Assembly (NCBI GenBank): GCA_943789165.1
Contig: CALSTB010000001.1
Coordinates: forward strand, 397,113 to 461,112
Direction: 5' to 3'
From: an uncultured Bacteroidia bacterium
Lineage (GTDB): Bacteria; Bacteroidota; Bacteroidia; NS11-12g; UBA9320
Length of the DNA stretch: 64,000 bases
Below are positions 27,678 to 37,600 of this stretch, piece by piece. The notes under the pieces are model-generated. The model saw only the letters and a program-made list of their open reading frames with translations, was not told the DNA's origin and made no database searches. The translations under genes and the position numbers were made by a program. Numbering within the stretch: position 1 is the stretch's first letter; each line of letters begins with the position of its first letter.

Positions 27678-27695
27678 TATTCAGTTTCTTGAGGT

Positions 27696-27703
27696 CAAAC
27701 TTA
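27696..27703 (-). promoter_or_regulatory. TAnnTTTG-type -7 box for the sugar kinase gene
   Basis: On the minus strand the sequence reads TAAGTTTG, 18 bases before the start codon at 27677. The -33 element is not clear. Confidence 0.45.
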
Positions 27704-27763
27704 CCGTTATTCTCTTACAATTGTAGAAGCGAAAAATCTCAAATTAAATCCAAACTTGTGTTT

Positions 27764-27791
27764 TTTGATATAAACAAATCGCGTAGTTTTG
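27764..27791 (+). promoter_or_regulatory. Promoter of the riboswitch-controlled receptor transcript
   Basis: TAGTTTTG at 27784-27791 matches the Bacteroidota -7 box, and TTTG at 27764-27767 is a possible -33 element, with a 16-base spacer that is slightly short. Transcription would start just before the TPP aptamer. Confidence 0.55.
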
Positions 27792-27797
27792 ACCCAT

Positions 27798-27880
27798 CAA
27801 AGGGGTGCTTCGAGTTAAATCGTGGCTGAGATGATACCCGTAGAACCTGATGCAGGTAATGCTGCCGTAGGAAGATTAGA
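27798..27880 (+). promoter_or_regulatory. TPP (THI-element) riboswitch
   Basis: The conserved THI-box segments are all present in order: AGGGGTGCTT, GGCTGAGATGATACCCG, AGAACCTGATGCAGGTAATGC (interrupted as in the family) and GCCGTAGGAAG. This aptamer binds thiamin pyrophosphate and lowers expression when thiamin is plentiful. The ORF track translates through it by mistake; the receptor gene starts at 27921. Confidence 0.96.
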
Positions 27881-27896
27881 TTCGGATCAACTCGAC

Positions 27897-27919
27897 TCCT
27901 GTTATTTAAAATTACAGGA
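27897..27919 (+). promoter_or_regulatory. Start-site hairpin masking the ribosome-binding site
   Basis: TCCTGT at 27897-27902 is the perfect complement of ACAGGA at 27914-27919, directly before ATG 27921. The hairpin would hide the AGGA Shine-Dalgarno-like sequence, so it is a likely expression platform for the TPP riboswitch acting on translation. Confidence 0.6.
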
Positions 27920-27920
27920 A

Positions 27921-30374
27921 ATGAAAAAATTACTTTTAACTTTTATTATAGTCGCAACCGCGGTTATAACCCACGCCCAGACCACTGTTACGGGCTCAGT
28001 GTTTACTACAAAACCAAAACAAGTCGTAGCCTTCGCTTTTGTTAAAATGTCTAATGCAACTTCGTCTTTAGGTACAGTAACCAATGAACTAGGTGAATTC
28101 GAATTCAAGAATGTCAAGGTCGGTTCATACACCATCGAGGTCGAACACATTGAGTTTAAAAACTATACAGCGAACTTTGAAGTAACTTCGGAAAACGCTC
28201 TATTAAACATTCAACTCACTAAAGAATTTGAGTACCTAGATGCGGCAATTATTAATGGAGTTAGAGCGACGAATACAACACCTGCTACGGTGACTAATCT
28301 AGATCAAACTGACATCCAAAGATCTGACCAACAAAAGGATTTTCCGTTCTTATTAAACCTAACACCTTCCACCGTCATTTCTTCTCAGGCTGGTAATGGA
28401 GTTGGGTACACGGGTGTACGAATTCGGGGTATTGACCCAACACGAGTTAACGTAACCATAAACGGTATTCCACTTAATGATGCGGAATCACAAGGGGTTT
28501 ATTGGGTTAATTTACCTGACCTTGCGTCGTCCTCAGAAAGTGTTCAGGTGCAAAGAGGTGTTGGAACTTCTACAAACGGTGGATCAGCCTTTGGTGCTAG
28601 TGTAAACATTCGAACAAATGACCTTAACAAGTTAAAACAATCTAGGGTTGTTTTAGGGACCGGCAGTTTTGGAACCAACCGCGTGAGTTTAACCCACAAT
28701 TCGGGGAGATTAAAACACAATTGGGGTTATCAATTACGTGGATCTCTGATAGAAAGCAATGGATTTATTGATCGAGCCAGTTCAGACCTAAAATCTGCCA
28801 ATCTAATCGTCGCTAAGTATTGGGATAAAGCCTCTTTAAAAGCCAATGTGCTGTTAGGAAGTGAGCGCACGTATCAAGCTTGGTATGGTATTCCTGAACC
28901 AAAGTTTGAAGGAAATACCGCAGAAACCAACCGATACATCAATCAATTATATATTGTTGGCGATGAGTTGGTGAATTTGCAGCAATCAAATTCCAAAACG
29001 TACAATATTTACACCTACGAGAACGAAGTAGACAACTACAACCAAAACCATTACCAGTTGTTTCACGATTATGAGTTAAGCGGTAAATGGAATCTCAATT
29101 CGGCAGGATATATCACAACGGGTAAAGGCTATTATGAACAGTTTAAGCCAAAAGAAGACTTAACAGATTATGGTTTGCCAACTGTTTTGCAGGGCACCGA
29201 TACTTTTGAGCAAGCGGATGTGATTAGAAGACGCTGGTTAGACAACACCTTGCTTGGATTCATCACAAATGCGCATTACAATTCTACCAAACTTAACGCA
29301 ACTATCGGTGCTGGATTTAGCACTTATACTGGCAGGCATTTCGGAGAGGCAATTGCCACTGAATTTACGGGATATGAAGACTTGAATCAGATATATTACG
29401 ACAACGAATCGAGTAAAAACGAGGTGAATGCGTATGCAAAAGCGACCTATAGACTTGGGAAATGGTTACCGTATCTAGACGTTCAATTTCGTCAGGTAGA
29501 CTACTCCTTCGAGGGTTTAGATAACAATCTTGAATTTGGTAACCAACAAGTGCAATATACCTTTATCAACCCCAAACTTGGTGTAACCTATAACCACAAA
29601 AGAACGAGGCTTTACGCCACCGTTGCACAAGGTAACAGAGAACCTGTTCGGGATGATTTTAGAAACAATAGACCCGACGATTGGCCAAAACACGAATCAC
29701 TCAACAACGTAGAAGTTGGATATCGATATACAAAAGGTCGAAAGCAAATGGGTGTAACATTCTACCACATGGATTACGACAACCAATTGGTATTGACTGG
29801 CGCAGTGAATGACGTTGGAGAAGCTGTTCGTACCAATGTTGAATCAAGTGTGCGGCAAGGTGTCGAATTCGAATTTCAATACCCATTAAGTAAAGACCTT
29901 CAGTTTGGCGGGAATGCCACTTTCGCTCAAAACAAAATTGACGCATTTACAGAATACGTAGGCGAATGGGATGGTAATTATGATATTATCGAAATCAATC
30001 ATTCCAACACAGATATTAGCTTTTCGCCCAATGTGATAGCCATGGCGATGTTAAGCTATAAAGTGAGCAAAGCTGTGCAGATGGATTTGACTAGTAAATA
30101 TGTCGGCAGACAGTTTTTAGACAAAACACAAAACGATGCGCGTAGCCTTAAAGCGTACAACAATATTGATTTCGCGATTCGCTACCAAACCAAAAAAGTT
30201 CAGGGCTTGTCTGGAGTTGAGGTGGGCTTGTTTATTAACAACATATTGAACCAATTCTACACTCCAGATGGGTATACGTTTAGCGGATTTATTGGAGGAG
30301 AAAGGCAAGATTTTAACTACGTGTATCCAATGGCTGGAAGAAACGTCATGTTAAAAGCCAGTCTTGATTTATAG
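27921..30374 (+). CDS. TonB-dependent receptor, probably for thiamin
   Basis: A signal peptide (MKKLLLTFIIVATAVITHAQ) is followed by a carboxypeptidase-like CarbD/peptidase-associated domain (TTVTGSVFTTKPK to about 110), a plug domain (GYTGVRIRGIDPTRVNVTINGIPL, near 165) and a 22-strand barrel ending in an aromatic-rich strand (NVMLKASLDL). At 817 residues it has normal length. The start is ATG 27921, because the track start lies inside the TPP riboswitch. Control by a TPP riboswitch makes thiamin or a thiamin precursor the most likely ligand. No ABC or PnuT-like inner membrane transporter gene follows; the next gene is a small unrelated-looking membrane protein. Confidence 0.93.
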   Translation: MKKLLLTFIIVATAVITHAQTTVTGSVFTTKPKQVVAFAFVKMSNATSSLGTVTNELGEFEFKNVKVGSYTIEVEHIEFKNYTANFEVTSENALLNIQLTKEFEYLDAAIINGVRATNTTPATVTNLDQTDIQRSDQQKDFPFLLNLTPSTVISSQAGNGVGYTGVRIRGIDPTRVNVTINGIPLNDAESQGVYWVNLPDLASSSESVQVQRGVGTSTNGGSAFGASVNIRTNDLNKLKQSRVVLGTGSFGTNRVSLTHNSGRLKHNWGYQLRGSLIESNGFIDRASSDLKSANLIVAKYWDKASLKANVLLGSERTYQAWYGIPEPKFEGNTAETNRYINQLYIVGDELVNLQQSNSKTYNIYTYENEVDNYNQNHYQLFHDYELSGKWNLNSAGYITTGKGYYEQFKPKEDLTDYGLPTVLQGTDTFEQADVIRRRWLDNTLLGFITNAHYNSTKLNATIGAGFSTYTGRHFGEAIATEFTGYEDLNQIYYDNESSKNEVNAYAKATYRLGKWLPYLDVQFRQVDYSFEGLDNNLEFGNQQVQYTFINPKLGVTYNHKRTRLYATVAQGNREPVRDDFRNNRPDDWPKHESLNNVEVGYRYTKGRKQMGVTFYHMDYDNQLVLTGAVNDVGEAVRTNVESSVRQGVEFEFQYPLSKDLQFGGNATFAQNKIDAFTEYVGEWDGNYDIIEINHSNTDISFSPNVIAMAMLSYKVSKAVQMDLTSKYVGRQFLDKTQNDARSLKAYNNIDFAIRYQTKKVQGLSGVEVGLFINNILNQFYTPDGYTFSGFIGGERQDFNYVYPMAGRNVMLKASLDL

Positions 30375-30454
30375 CATACCCTAACCTAAAATGTTGAGCT
30401 ATGAAGGCATCGTTACAAATTTTATTGTAACCTTGTGTAACTAAAAACAAGAAT

Positions 30455-30901
30455 ATGGATCAGGGTCTTTTACACGCACACTCGTGGCTACGATGGGTAT
30501 TATTAATTCTTGCAATCGCCTCAATTGGACTTTCAAAAGTGGGGTGGTTTGGGAAAAAACCATATACAGATACCAATAGAAGGTTGGGTCTTTTCTTAAC
30601 TATCACCGCCGATATTCAATTGTTATTGGGTTTAGTCATTTATCTCTTTACAAGTGCAATTACCAAAACCGCTTTTAGCGATTTCGGTGCTGCTATGAAG
30701 ACACCAGAACTAAGGTTTTACGCTGTTGAACATATATTGGTAATGATCATTGCTATTGCTTTGTTACATATCGGGAAATCGAAGGTAAAAAAGGCAGAAA
30801 CAGATTTAAAGAAACACAAAACGACTGTTTGGTTTTACGGCATCGCATTACTACTCATTTTATCGCGTATCCCGTGGGATGCAAGTCGAATGGGATTTTA
30901 A
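30455..30901 (+). CDS. Small four-helix membrane protein (cytochrome b-like)
   Basis: This 148-residue protein has four hydrophobic helices and conserved-looking histidines at the N-terminus (LLHAHSWLRWVLL) and in helix three (EHILVMIIAIALLHIGKSK), which could bind heme as in small cytochrome b-type proteins. Related proteins are widespread and usually uncharacterised in Bacteroidota. The role is not established. Its stop overlaps the convergent stop of the 1,234-residue surface protein gene by 4 bases. It lies 80 bases after the receptor gene. Confidence 0.7.
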   Translation: MDQGLLHAHSWLRWVLLILAIASIGLSKVGWFGKKPYTDTNRRLGLFLTITADIQLLLGLVIYLFTSAITKTAFSDFGAAMKTPELRFYAVEHILVMIIAIALLHIGKSKVKKAETDLKKHKTTVWFYGIALLLILSRIPWDASRMGF

Positions 30902-33900
30902 TCTCTGATTAAAGTAACTGTACCTTCTACGGTAATTTCTTCATTTGGGTTATCGTTGAACGCATACTTCAATAAGTAGAAGTACGTCCCTGACGGACAC
31001 TCTTTACCATCGTTATTGATCTTCCCGTTCCACGCTAAGGATTCATCTTTCGTATCGTCTTTACGACTTTCAAATACCACATCGCCCCATCGGTTGTATA
31101 TCACCAAGTCGTGCTGTGATTGATTGTTTAATTGAATTTCAAACACATCATTTTTGCCGTCACCGTTTCCTGGAGTAAACACGTTGTACATGTCAGCAGA
31201 GCTCACTGTGGCAGGATCTACGTAATACGTGTTTGTGATTTTTTTACAAAATGTATCAAAGCATGAGAATACGCTTGCCACTAAACACACCGTATATTCA
31301 CCAGAGTCAATACCATAATCGTGACTTGGTTCAAATATGGTAGAATGGTTCGTTGGGCCGGAGCTTGGCTGACCAAAATCCCAGAAGTACGCTGCCTGTT
31401 TTGGTGACGAATAATTAAAAAACCCAAATTCTGGTTCTTCATAAGAGGGATCTAAACCAAAATCTGCTGTAACATCAACGACCTCAACATTCTTTTCTAT
31501 GTACCTAATGCATTTTGGGGTTACTTGCATATGCGCAAATTCTGGATGTAAGGTTATCGTATATGTACCAGCTTTGGTATATGCATGGGCGATTTTACCA
31601 TTTGTTGTGGATATGGCATTACTATTATCACCTAAGCGCCACACTTCCTTATCGAAGGATATAAAGTCAAGTGACTCGAAGGATCCTGTATCGTTCACGC
31701 AAAGCGTATCTGGACCAAAAATACCGCGGTGAGTTGAAGGCAAAACGGTAATCTTTATACCTGTCTTGCCTAACTCCGGATATACGGTATGACAGGTTTC
31801 GATAAATCCTGTTTTGGTATTAAGAAATGAATCAATGCCAATCAGTCGGACATAGTATTCACCGGGTTTGTGGTAGGTATATTGTTCATTGAATAAAGAA
31901 TCTCGTTCAATGGTAATGTTGTTGGTATCACCTAATTCCCAAATGTATTGATTGGCACCTACTGTGTGGTTTATTAGTTCAGCTGTAAAGGGAGCACAAC
32001 CGACGGAATCTTTTGGAGAGAAATGAGGTTTAGACGTGAGTACCCTAAGGTTAAATTGAGTTTCATCACTACAGCCTTCATGTGACACGGCCATATGCCT
32101 AATTAAGACGTTTTTCTTTGTGCCGTCAAAGGCAACCGTAGGGTTTTTCTCATAACTGCTGTAGGTGCCGCTCCCTAAATCCCAGTAATACCGGTCAATA
32201 ACACCTTTGTGTTTTGGTGTACTATTGATGGACGATGAGTCTAGAAATGTCCGTTGACCATTGCAAAAGAATCCTTTTGATTCGTCTTTAATACCCGCTG
32301 TTACCCGATGTACATAAAACGTTTTTGTGACGGTATCCGTGCATCCAGACATGGCTTTAGAAACCATATCAAAGCGATACAACCCTAAAGAATCAAAGGT
32401 ATAACAGGCATCATAAGTAGTATCTAACAGAACGCCATTTAGCAACCACTCTATTTTTCCTAGCTTGTTGATGGAGTCCCAGCGGACCTCTGGTTTGTAA
32501 TAGCTCACATCTGAAAATAGGCACATTTCTTCATTTAAGCATGGATTTCCAACGGCATCAAAGTCAGATTCGTGACCATAGGTAAAATCAAACTCGTATT
32601 TTTTTAAACAGCCACCATTTCCAGTTACGATAACTTTAATCGTTCCAGAACCACCTGCTCCTGCATACGCATGGGTAAATGATTTGGTTATAATCGTGTC
32701 TTTAAAATCTATGTACGTATTTTTACCATCGCTCCAATCGATCCTAATGGTTTCACTAGGGTAAAATTTCCCATTCTCGAAGTTTATCCGTGCGACAGTT
32801 GGATTACAACTTGATTCAAAATCAAGACTTACTTTGTCATTTTTTGCTCGGTAAACAGTTAACAGGTCGGGTATAAAAAGAGTATCAATATAGACACGAG
32901 GTGATTTGTGAACACGTATTGAATCGTTTCCAATTTCCTCTACCCATTCCGAATCACTGAATTTGTAAATCAAACCCACCATGTAATCACCGGCGTATTT
33001 TCCATTCAATTGTAAAGGAAAAGCGTGCCACGTTTTACCACTGTCTAACGAAACTTTTTCAGGACTATTGGCATTGTTTCCGTTATTTATAAAAGTGCCA
33101 TCTTCACACAAACTAATGTGTCCGGCGCTGCCACCAGTGCAATTTCCACAGGCATCAAGGTCAATGTTTTTGGTTAGAAAATCGGAACAACCTGTTACCG
33201 TGTCTGTGATGGTATAATCCAACCTATTCAAAGATTTGAGTGTTGAAAATTGGTGTTTACCAAACCATCCAATGGTCACATTACAATTCTTATTTCTGTT
33301 TAGGTTTTCACTTCGGTTGATGATACAATCATCGCCGTCGGAATCCCAAACAACCCATTTAGAAGTGACATTGGATGAATCAAAATACGTAGAACGATCA
33401 ACAAAGAACACCTTCCTATTGGACCGACATTGGGTGGCATTAAATAGTTTTATATCGGCAACTGGGCCAATAATCTCAACTGTTTCAATATATGTTTTAC
33501 TACAACTTCCTCGCGAGACTTCACAATAGATGGTGTATTTTCCAGGCTTTAAACCGTGTGTGGCGAAGTTGTAATTCCATGAGGCCCAAGTCGGACCTTG
33601 TGCGCCATTAAAAGACCATTTCAATTTTTCACCGTCGACAAAGTCTATACTGGCTACAAACGATTTCTCACCGTAACAATATTTGGTTTTATCTAGTTTG
33701 ATCTTTCGGTTTGGGTCGGCTAGTTTTATGGGAATGCTGTATTCAATCGAATTGGTGCATCCCGAGTTTGCAGTGGCTTCAAGTCGGGCCTTAACTGTTG
33801 TTGATGCTTTATAATTTATACAAAGCGAGTTTCCACTAAAATGGTCTTTGTTAGAAGTAGAATCATCGACAATCCATTTGAAAGTGGAAGAACCTCCTGT

Positions 33901-34602
33901 GCTAGTGGTTGACGTATTGGTAAAGCAAAGTTCTGCTGATTCACAATCTGGATAGGTAGTACGGACGGTAAGCTTTGCAACCACACCTGCGACAATTTTA
34001 ACGGTTCGATTAACTGTCGATTTGCAACCTAGATTGTCTTCAACTTCCATTTCAACGTAGAAACTATCAGGCACGTAATATGAATGACAAGACTTGTCAC
34101 CGTTTTTAGGCGATTTTGTTTCATCATACTTGCCGTCACCCCAGAAATAGGTGCGTTTTTGTATGGGTCTGCCAGAAACTACTGGCGTAGATTTATCAAT
34201 AAAACACACTTCATTAGTGTAATGACAAGTGTCACTGGTTGAGATGTACTGGAAAGATGCATTAGGCAAAGCAACCACATCTACATCGCGGGTATACGTC
34301 AACACTTGATTGGTCGTATAGGTAACCTCAAGCTTAATGGTATACGTCCCTTGCTTCTTAAACAAATGGGTTGGGTTGGCTTTGGTAGAGGTGTAAGTAT
34401 CTCCAAAATCCCAGTCATATGACTTAACGGTTTTTCCCGCAGGAATGGTAAAACTGAAGGTACCCAAATCGCCTTCACAAATGACCGATTTTCCGTTCAA
34501 TGTTATTTGTGCTAAAGTCCAAGTGGAAACAAGGACAAGTATCGCGGTGGTAAGGATGTTTCGTAATACTACAGGCATTCTTTTGGTTTTGTGATGAATC
34601 AC
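30898..34602 (-). CDS. Large secreted PKD-repeat protein with T9SS type B (gliding-motility-associated) sorting domain
   Basis: A signal peptide (about 1-31) is followed by a series of about 6-8 PKD-like domains, recognisable by patterns such as KSYDWDFGDTYTSTKANPTH and AAYFWDFGQPSSG. The protein ends with the CHU_C/type B sorting domain (NVFTPGNGDGKNDVFEI, DLVIYNRWGDVVFES, WNGKINNDGKECPSGTYFYLL). Such 1,234-residue proteins are exported by the T9SS and either attached to the surface or released. No catalytic motif is visible. It is transcribed with the same orientation as its 1,149-residue neighbour, 76 bases downstream of it. Confidence 0.9.
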   Translation of the reverse strand: MIHHKTKRMPVVLRNILTTAILVLVSTWTLAQITLNGKSVICEGDLGTFSFTIPAGKTVKSYDWDFGDTYTSTKANPTHLFKKQGTYTIKLEVTYTTNQVLTYTRDVDVVALPNASFQYISTSDTCHYTNEVCFIDKSTPVVSGRPIQKRTYFWGDGKYDETKSPKNGDKSCHSYYVPDSFYVEMEVEDNLGCKSTVNRTVKIVAGVVAKLTVRTTYPDCESAELCFTNTSTTSTGGSSTFKWIVDDSTSNKDHFSGNSLCINYKASTTVKARLEATANSGCTNSIEYSIPIKLADPNRKIKLDKTKYCYGEKSFVASIDFVDGEKLKWSFNGAQGPTWASWNYNFATHGLKPGKYTIYCEVSRGSCSKTYIETVEIIGPVADIKLFNATQCRSNRKVFFVDRSTYFDSSNVTSKWVVWDSDGDDCIINRSENLNRNKNCNVTIGWFGKHQFSTLKSLNRLDYTITDTVTGCSDFLTKNIDLDACGNCTGGSAGHISLCEDGTFINNGNNANSPEKVSLDSGKTWHAFPLQLNGKYAGDYMVGLIYKFSDSEWVEEIGNDSIRVHKSPRVYIDTLFIPDLLTVYRAKNDKVSLDFESSCNPTVARINFENGKFYPSETIRIDWSDGKNTYIDFKDTIITKSFTHAYAGAGGSGTIKVIVTGNGGCLKKYEFDFTYGHESDFDAVGNPCLNEEMCLFSDVSYYKPEVRWDSINKLGKIEWLLNGVLLDTTYDACYTFDSLGLYRFDMVSKAMSGCTDTVTKTFYVHRVTAGIKDESKGFFCNGQRTFLDSSSINSTPKHKGVIDRYYWDLGSGTYSSYEKNPTVAFDGTKKNVLIRHMAVSHEGCSDETQFNLRVLTSKPHFSPKDSVGCAPFTAELINHTVGANQYIWELGDTNNITIERDSLFNEQYTYHKPGEYYVRLIGIDSFLNTKTGFIETCHTVYPELGKTGIKITVLPSTHRGIFGPDTLCVNDTGSFESLDFISFDKEVWRLGDNSNAISTTNGKIAHAYTKAGTYTITLHPEFAHMQVTPKCIRYIEKNVEVVDVTADFGLDPSYEEPEFGFFNYSSPKQAAYFWDFGQPSSGPTNHSTIFEPSHDYGIDSGEYTVCLVASVFSCFDTFCKKITNTYYVDPATVSSADMYNVFTPGNGDGKNDVFEIQLNNQSQHDLVIYNRWGDVVFESRKDDTKDESLAWNGKINNDGKECPSGTYFYLLKYAFNDNPNEEITVEGTVTLIRD

Positions 34603-34678
34603 TAACCTAAAGACACGACCATTGACAATGGTTGCCTCACGAATATGTCATTTGTATTTTATGGGTTAAAACCCGTCG

Positions 34679-37600
34679 TCATTCTTTCATTAATCTTACC
34701 GCAAATTGTTGGTTATTTTCAGTTATTAAAAGAAGGTAGGTACCGGATGGATACTGGGACAAGTCAATTAGATGTGATAATGTGTTTGGCCCGGCTTTAT
34801 ACACCTCTCGCCCAGTCATGCCTAAAACCCTTATTTCTTGAATTTGATTGGTACTTTCGACTTGAAATACACCTGAAGTGGATGGATTTGGACTAATGCG
34901 TAACCAGTCTGGAAGCAATTCGGATATGCCGACATACACCAAATCAAAAGTATCTGAAACCGAAGAACATCCTGAATCGGAGGTAACGACTGTCCAGTAC
35001 AAACCATTTCCGGTTGCGTCAAACGATTGGTTGGTCTCACCAGCTATTAAACCAGAAGTGGTATACCACTGATTTCCATTCAAATGACTTGAAATTAACG
35101 TGTTTTTAGTTTTTGATATAACAGGTTTATTAGGATTCGGGTTAATTACCAAAGTGGTGTTGACAGAATCTACGCAACCCAAATTAGTAACCACTTTATA
35201 TTCAATGAACATGGTTCCCTGACCGAGTTTAGTAGGAAATAAGGAATCCATAACCACACCATTCACTCGATACACACCATTTTTGGGAGTTCCATTATCC
35301 AGTTCAAACACGTCATCTTGTGCGCATATACTATTCATTGGACTGAGTTGAACATCTGGTTTTGCACCAACGGATATTTCTACCGAATCGATCGCCGCAC
35401 AACCTTGTGAACCCGAAATGGAATACGTAATCACATAATTACCCGGACCACTAACTGAAGGTGAAAATACATTTCCAATGATGCCTTTACCTTTTAAGGA
35501 ACCACCGCTTGGATATTTTTTAACTACAACAGGATCGTCATATGTGCATAGCTTATCAGTTGCTGAAATAGAAATGGAGTCCGGTTTATAAATTTCAATA
35601 GTTGAATAATCGGTACTGGTACAATTTGAAGCGTTCGTGTATTCGTACTTAATAGGAATGGAACCATGACCGGAGACTTGTGGATACAAAGTATCGGCAA
35701 CAACACCTTGTCCTGAATAACTCCCACCGTTTGGACTAGCAAAAGTCAGGGGTAAAGGATCACTTATTAAACAGATGGACGGAGGTGTGGTAAACGTAAT
35801 TCTGGAAGTGTCGTTCACAACGGCCGTTTGGTATGCCTTGTTGTGGCAACCATTTCCATCGATTGTGACATAAGCCAATACGTGATTCCCAACATTTGAA
35901 AGTTCAGGAATAAAGTGATTCGAAGAACTTACCCCAGATCCTTTGAAGTAACCCCCTGATGGAGTCCCTTCTTTCAGTAATACACTATCGCCGTTGATAC
36001 AAGTCGTAATTTGCTGCGGCCAAGCAACACTTCCATTTGCAATCACCGTAACTTGTTGCGTATCGGTGGTGGTGCATTTAAGAAGGTTGGTGAAAGCGTA
36101 TACGATTGAATGTGTTCCTACGCCAGCCACAGTTGGGTTGAAGAAAGAACCATTTACGCCTTTACCACTAAAAGTACCAGTGGTAGGACTCCCTTTTAAT
36201 TTAACAGAGTCGTCTTGATAACAGAGCTGTGCAATGCTCGAAAGCGTGCATGGTGTTGCCCATTTGATTTCTAACGAATCGTCATATGAATTTGAGCAAT
36301 TATTTCCATCGGTATAAGTATACCTAAACGCATATAGTTTGTTCACGCGATTCGCACTGTCGATATGAAAATAATTATTAGAGATAAACGGGCCACTGTA
36401 TATACCACCTTTTGGCGTAACGGCATCCAATTTCACCGAATCTAGATCATTACAATACGACAAAGACCCTGAAGAATTCAAACTAGGCAGTGCAAATACC
36501 TGAAAGTTTTGACTGGCCTCGTTGCTACATTTATTTGAATCGGTATACGCGTATGTGATGGTGTAATTCCCAGATCCCACTTGACTTGTTAAAAAGAATT
36601 CATCGCTAACTCCAGTTCCTGAATACACGCCACCAGAGGGAGAACCACCACTGAGCGTCACGGAATCGATACTTTCACAAACGCCGTTAAACTTCGACAA
36701 CGTTACCTTCGGTTTACTAATGCGGGTAACCGATATGGTTTTGGATTTAAAAGAACAAGAGCTACCATTTCGAGTAATTTCAACCCGATACTTGGCAACA
36801 CTATCTACGGTCAGCACATTGCCTGTTACACCATATAATTGACTATCGTTTAAAAACCAGTTGTAAGTAAATGAGTCGTTGCCAATGGCAATAAGGTCAA
36901 TTTTATCACTTCCACACATGACAAAAGCGCCTGAATTTGAGGTGACAATATTATTTGAATCTGTTGGATAGCTAATGATACCATATTCACTTAAGTCTTG
37001 ATTGGTTAGTGTTAACGAGTCACCTTTTTGATGAAAAGTGGCACCAGCATGAACCCATTTCCCGGATGAGCCTGCAGTTTTCTTGAACAAGTCGATACCG
37101 CATTTTTGGTTTCCGGTAACCCCAGATTTGTTTCCAAAGTCATACGAAACAGAAAAGTGCACTGCCGTATCAGGTAGATGATACATGGTGAAATAATGAG
37201 TTGAATCTAGTTCTACACTTAATCCGCTTGACAAACCTTGTCCACTGGCCGAATATTCTGCGACAACGTGCACTGTATTAGGACTTCCCGTTATGCTTGA
37301 AAGGATCAACTCATCTTGATACTTTGTTTTGAGTCGAACCAAGCTGCCTCCATATACATGCGCACTTGTATCACCAACAACTGCTCCAGAGAGACTGATA
37401 GTGGGTCCGTTGGTTAGTGTACCCGAATTGGAATTTCCAGATTCATCCAAAGTAGTTGTGCCTGAGTCTTCATTCAATCGCCAATTTCCTTCTAAATTAG
37501 CTACGTTGGGATGAGCCGAATTCACTTTTCTACACATCCAATCTCGCAGCGTAGCTTGATCAACTGCTGTCGACCAAACCCGTACTTCGTCAATCATTCC

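Noticed and set aside
27822-27920. N-terminal 33 residues that the track adds to the TonB receptor
   Set aside because: They are translated from the TPP riboswitch; the signal peptide begins at ATG 27921 after a ribosome-binding stretch.
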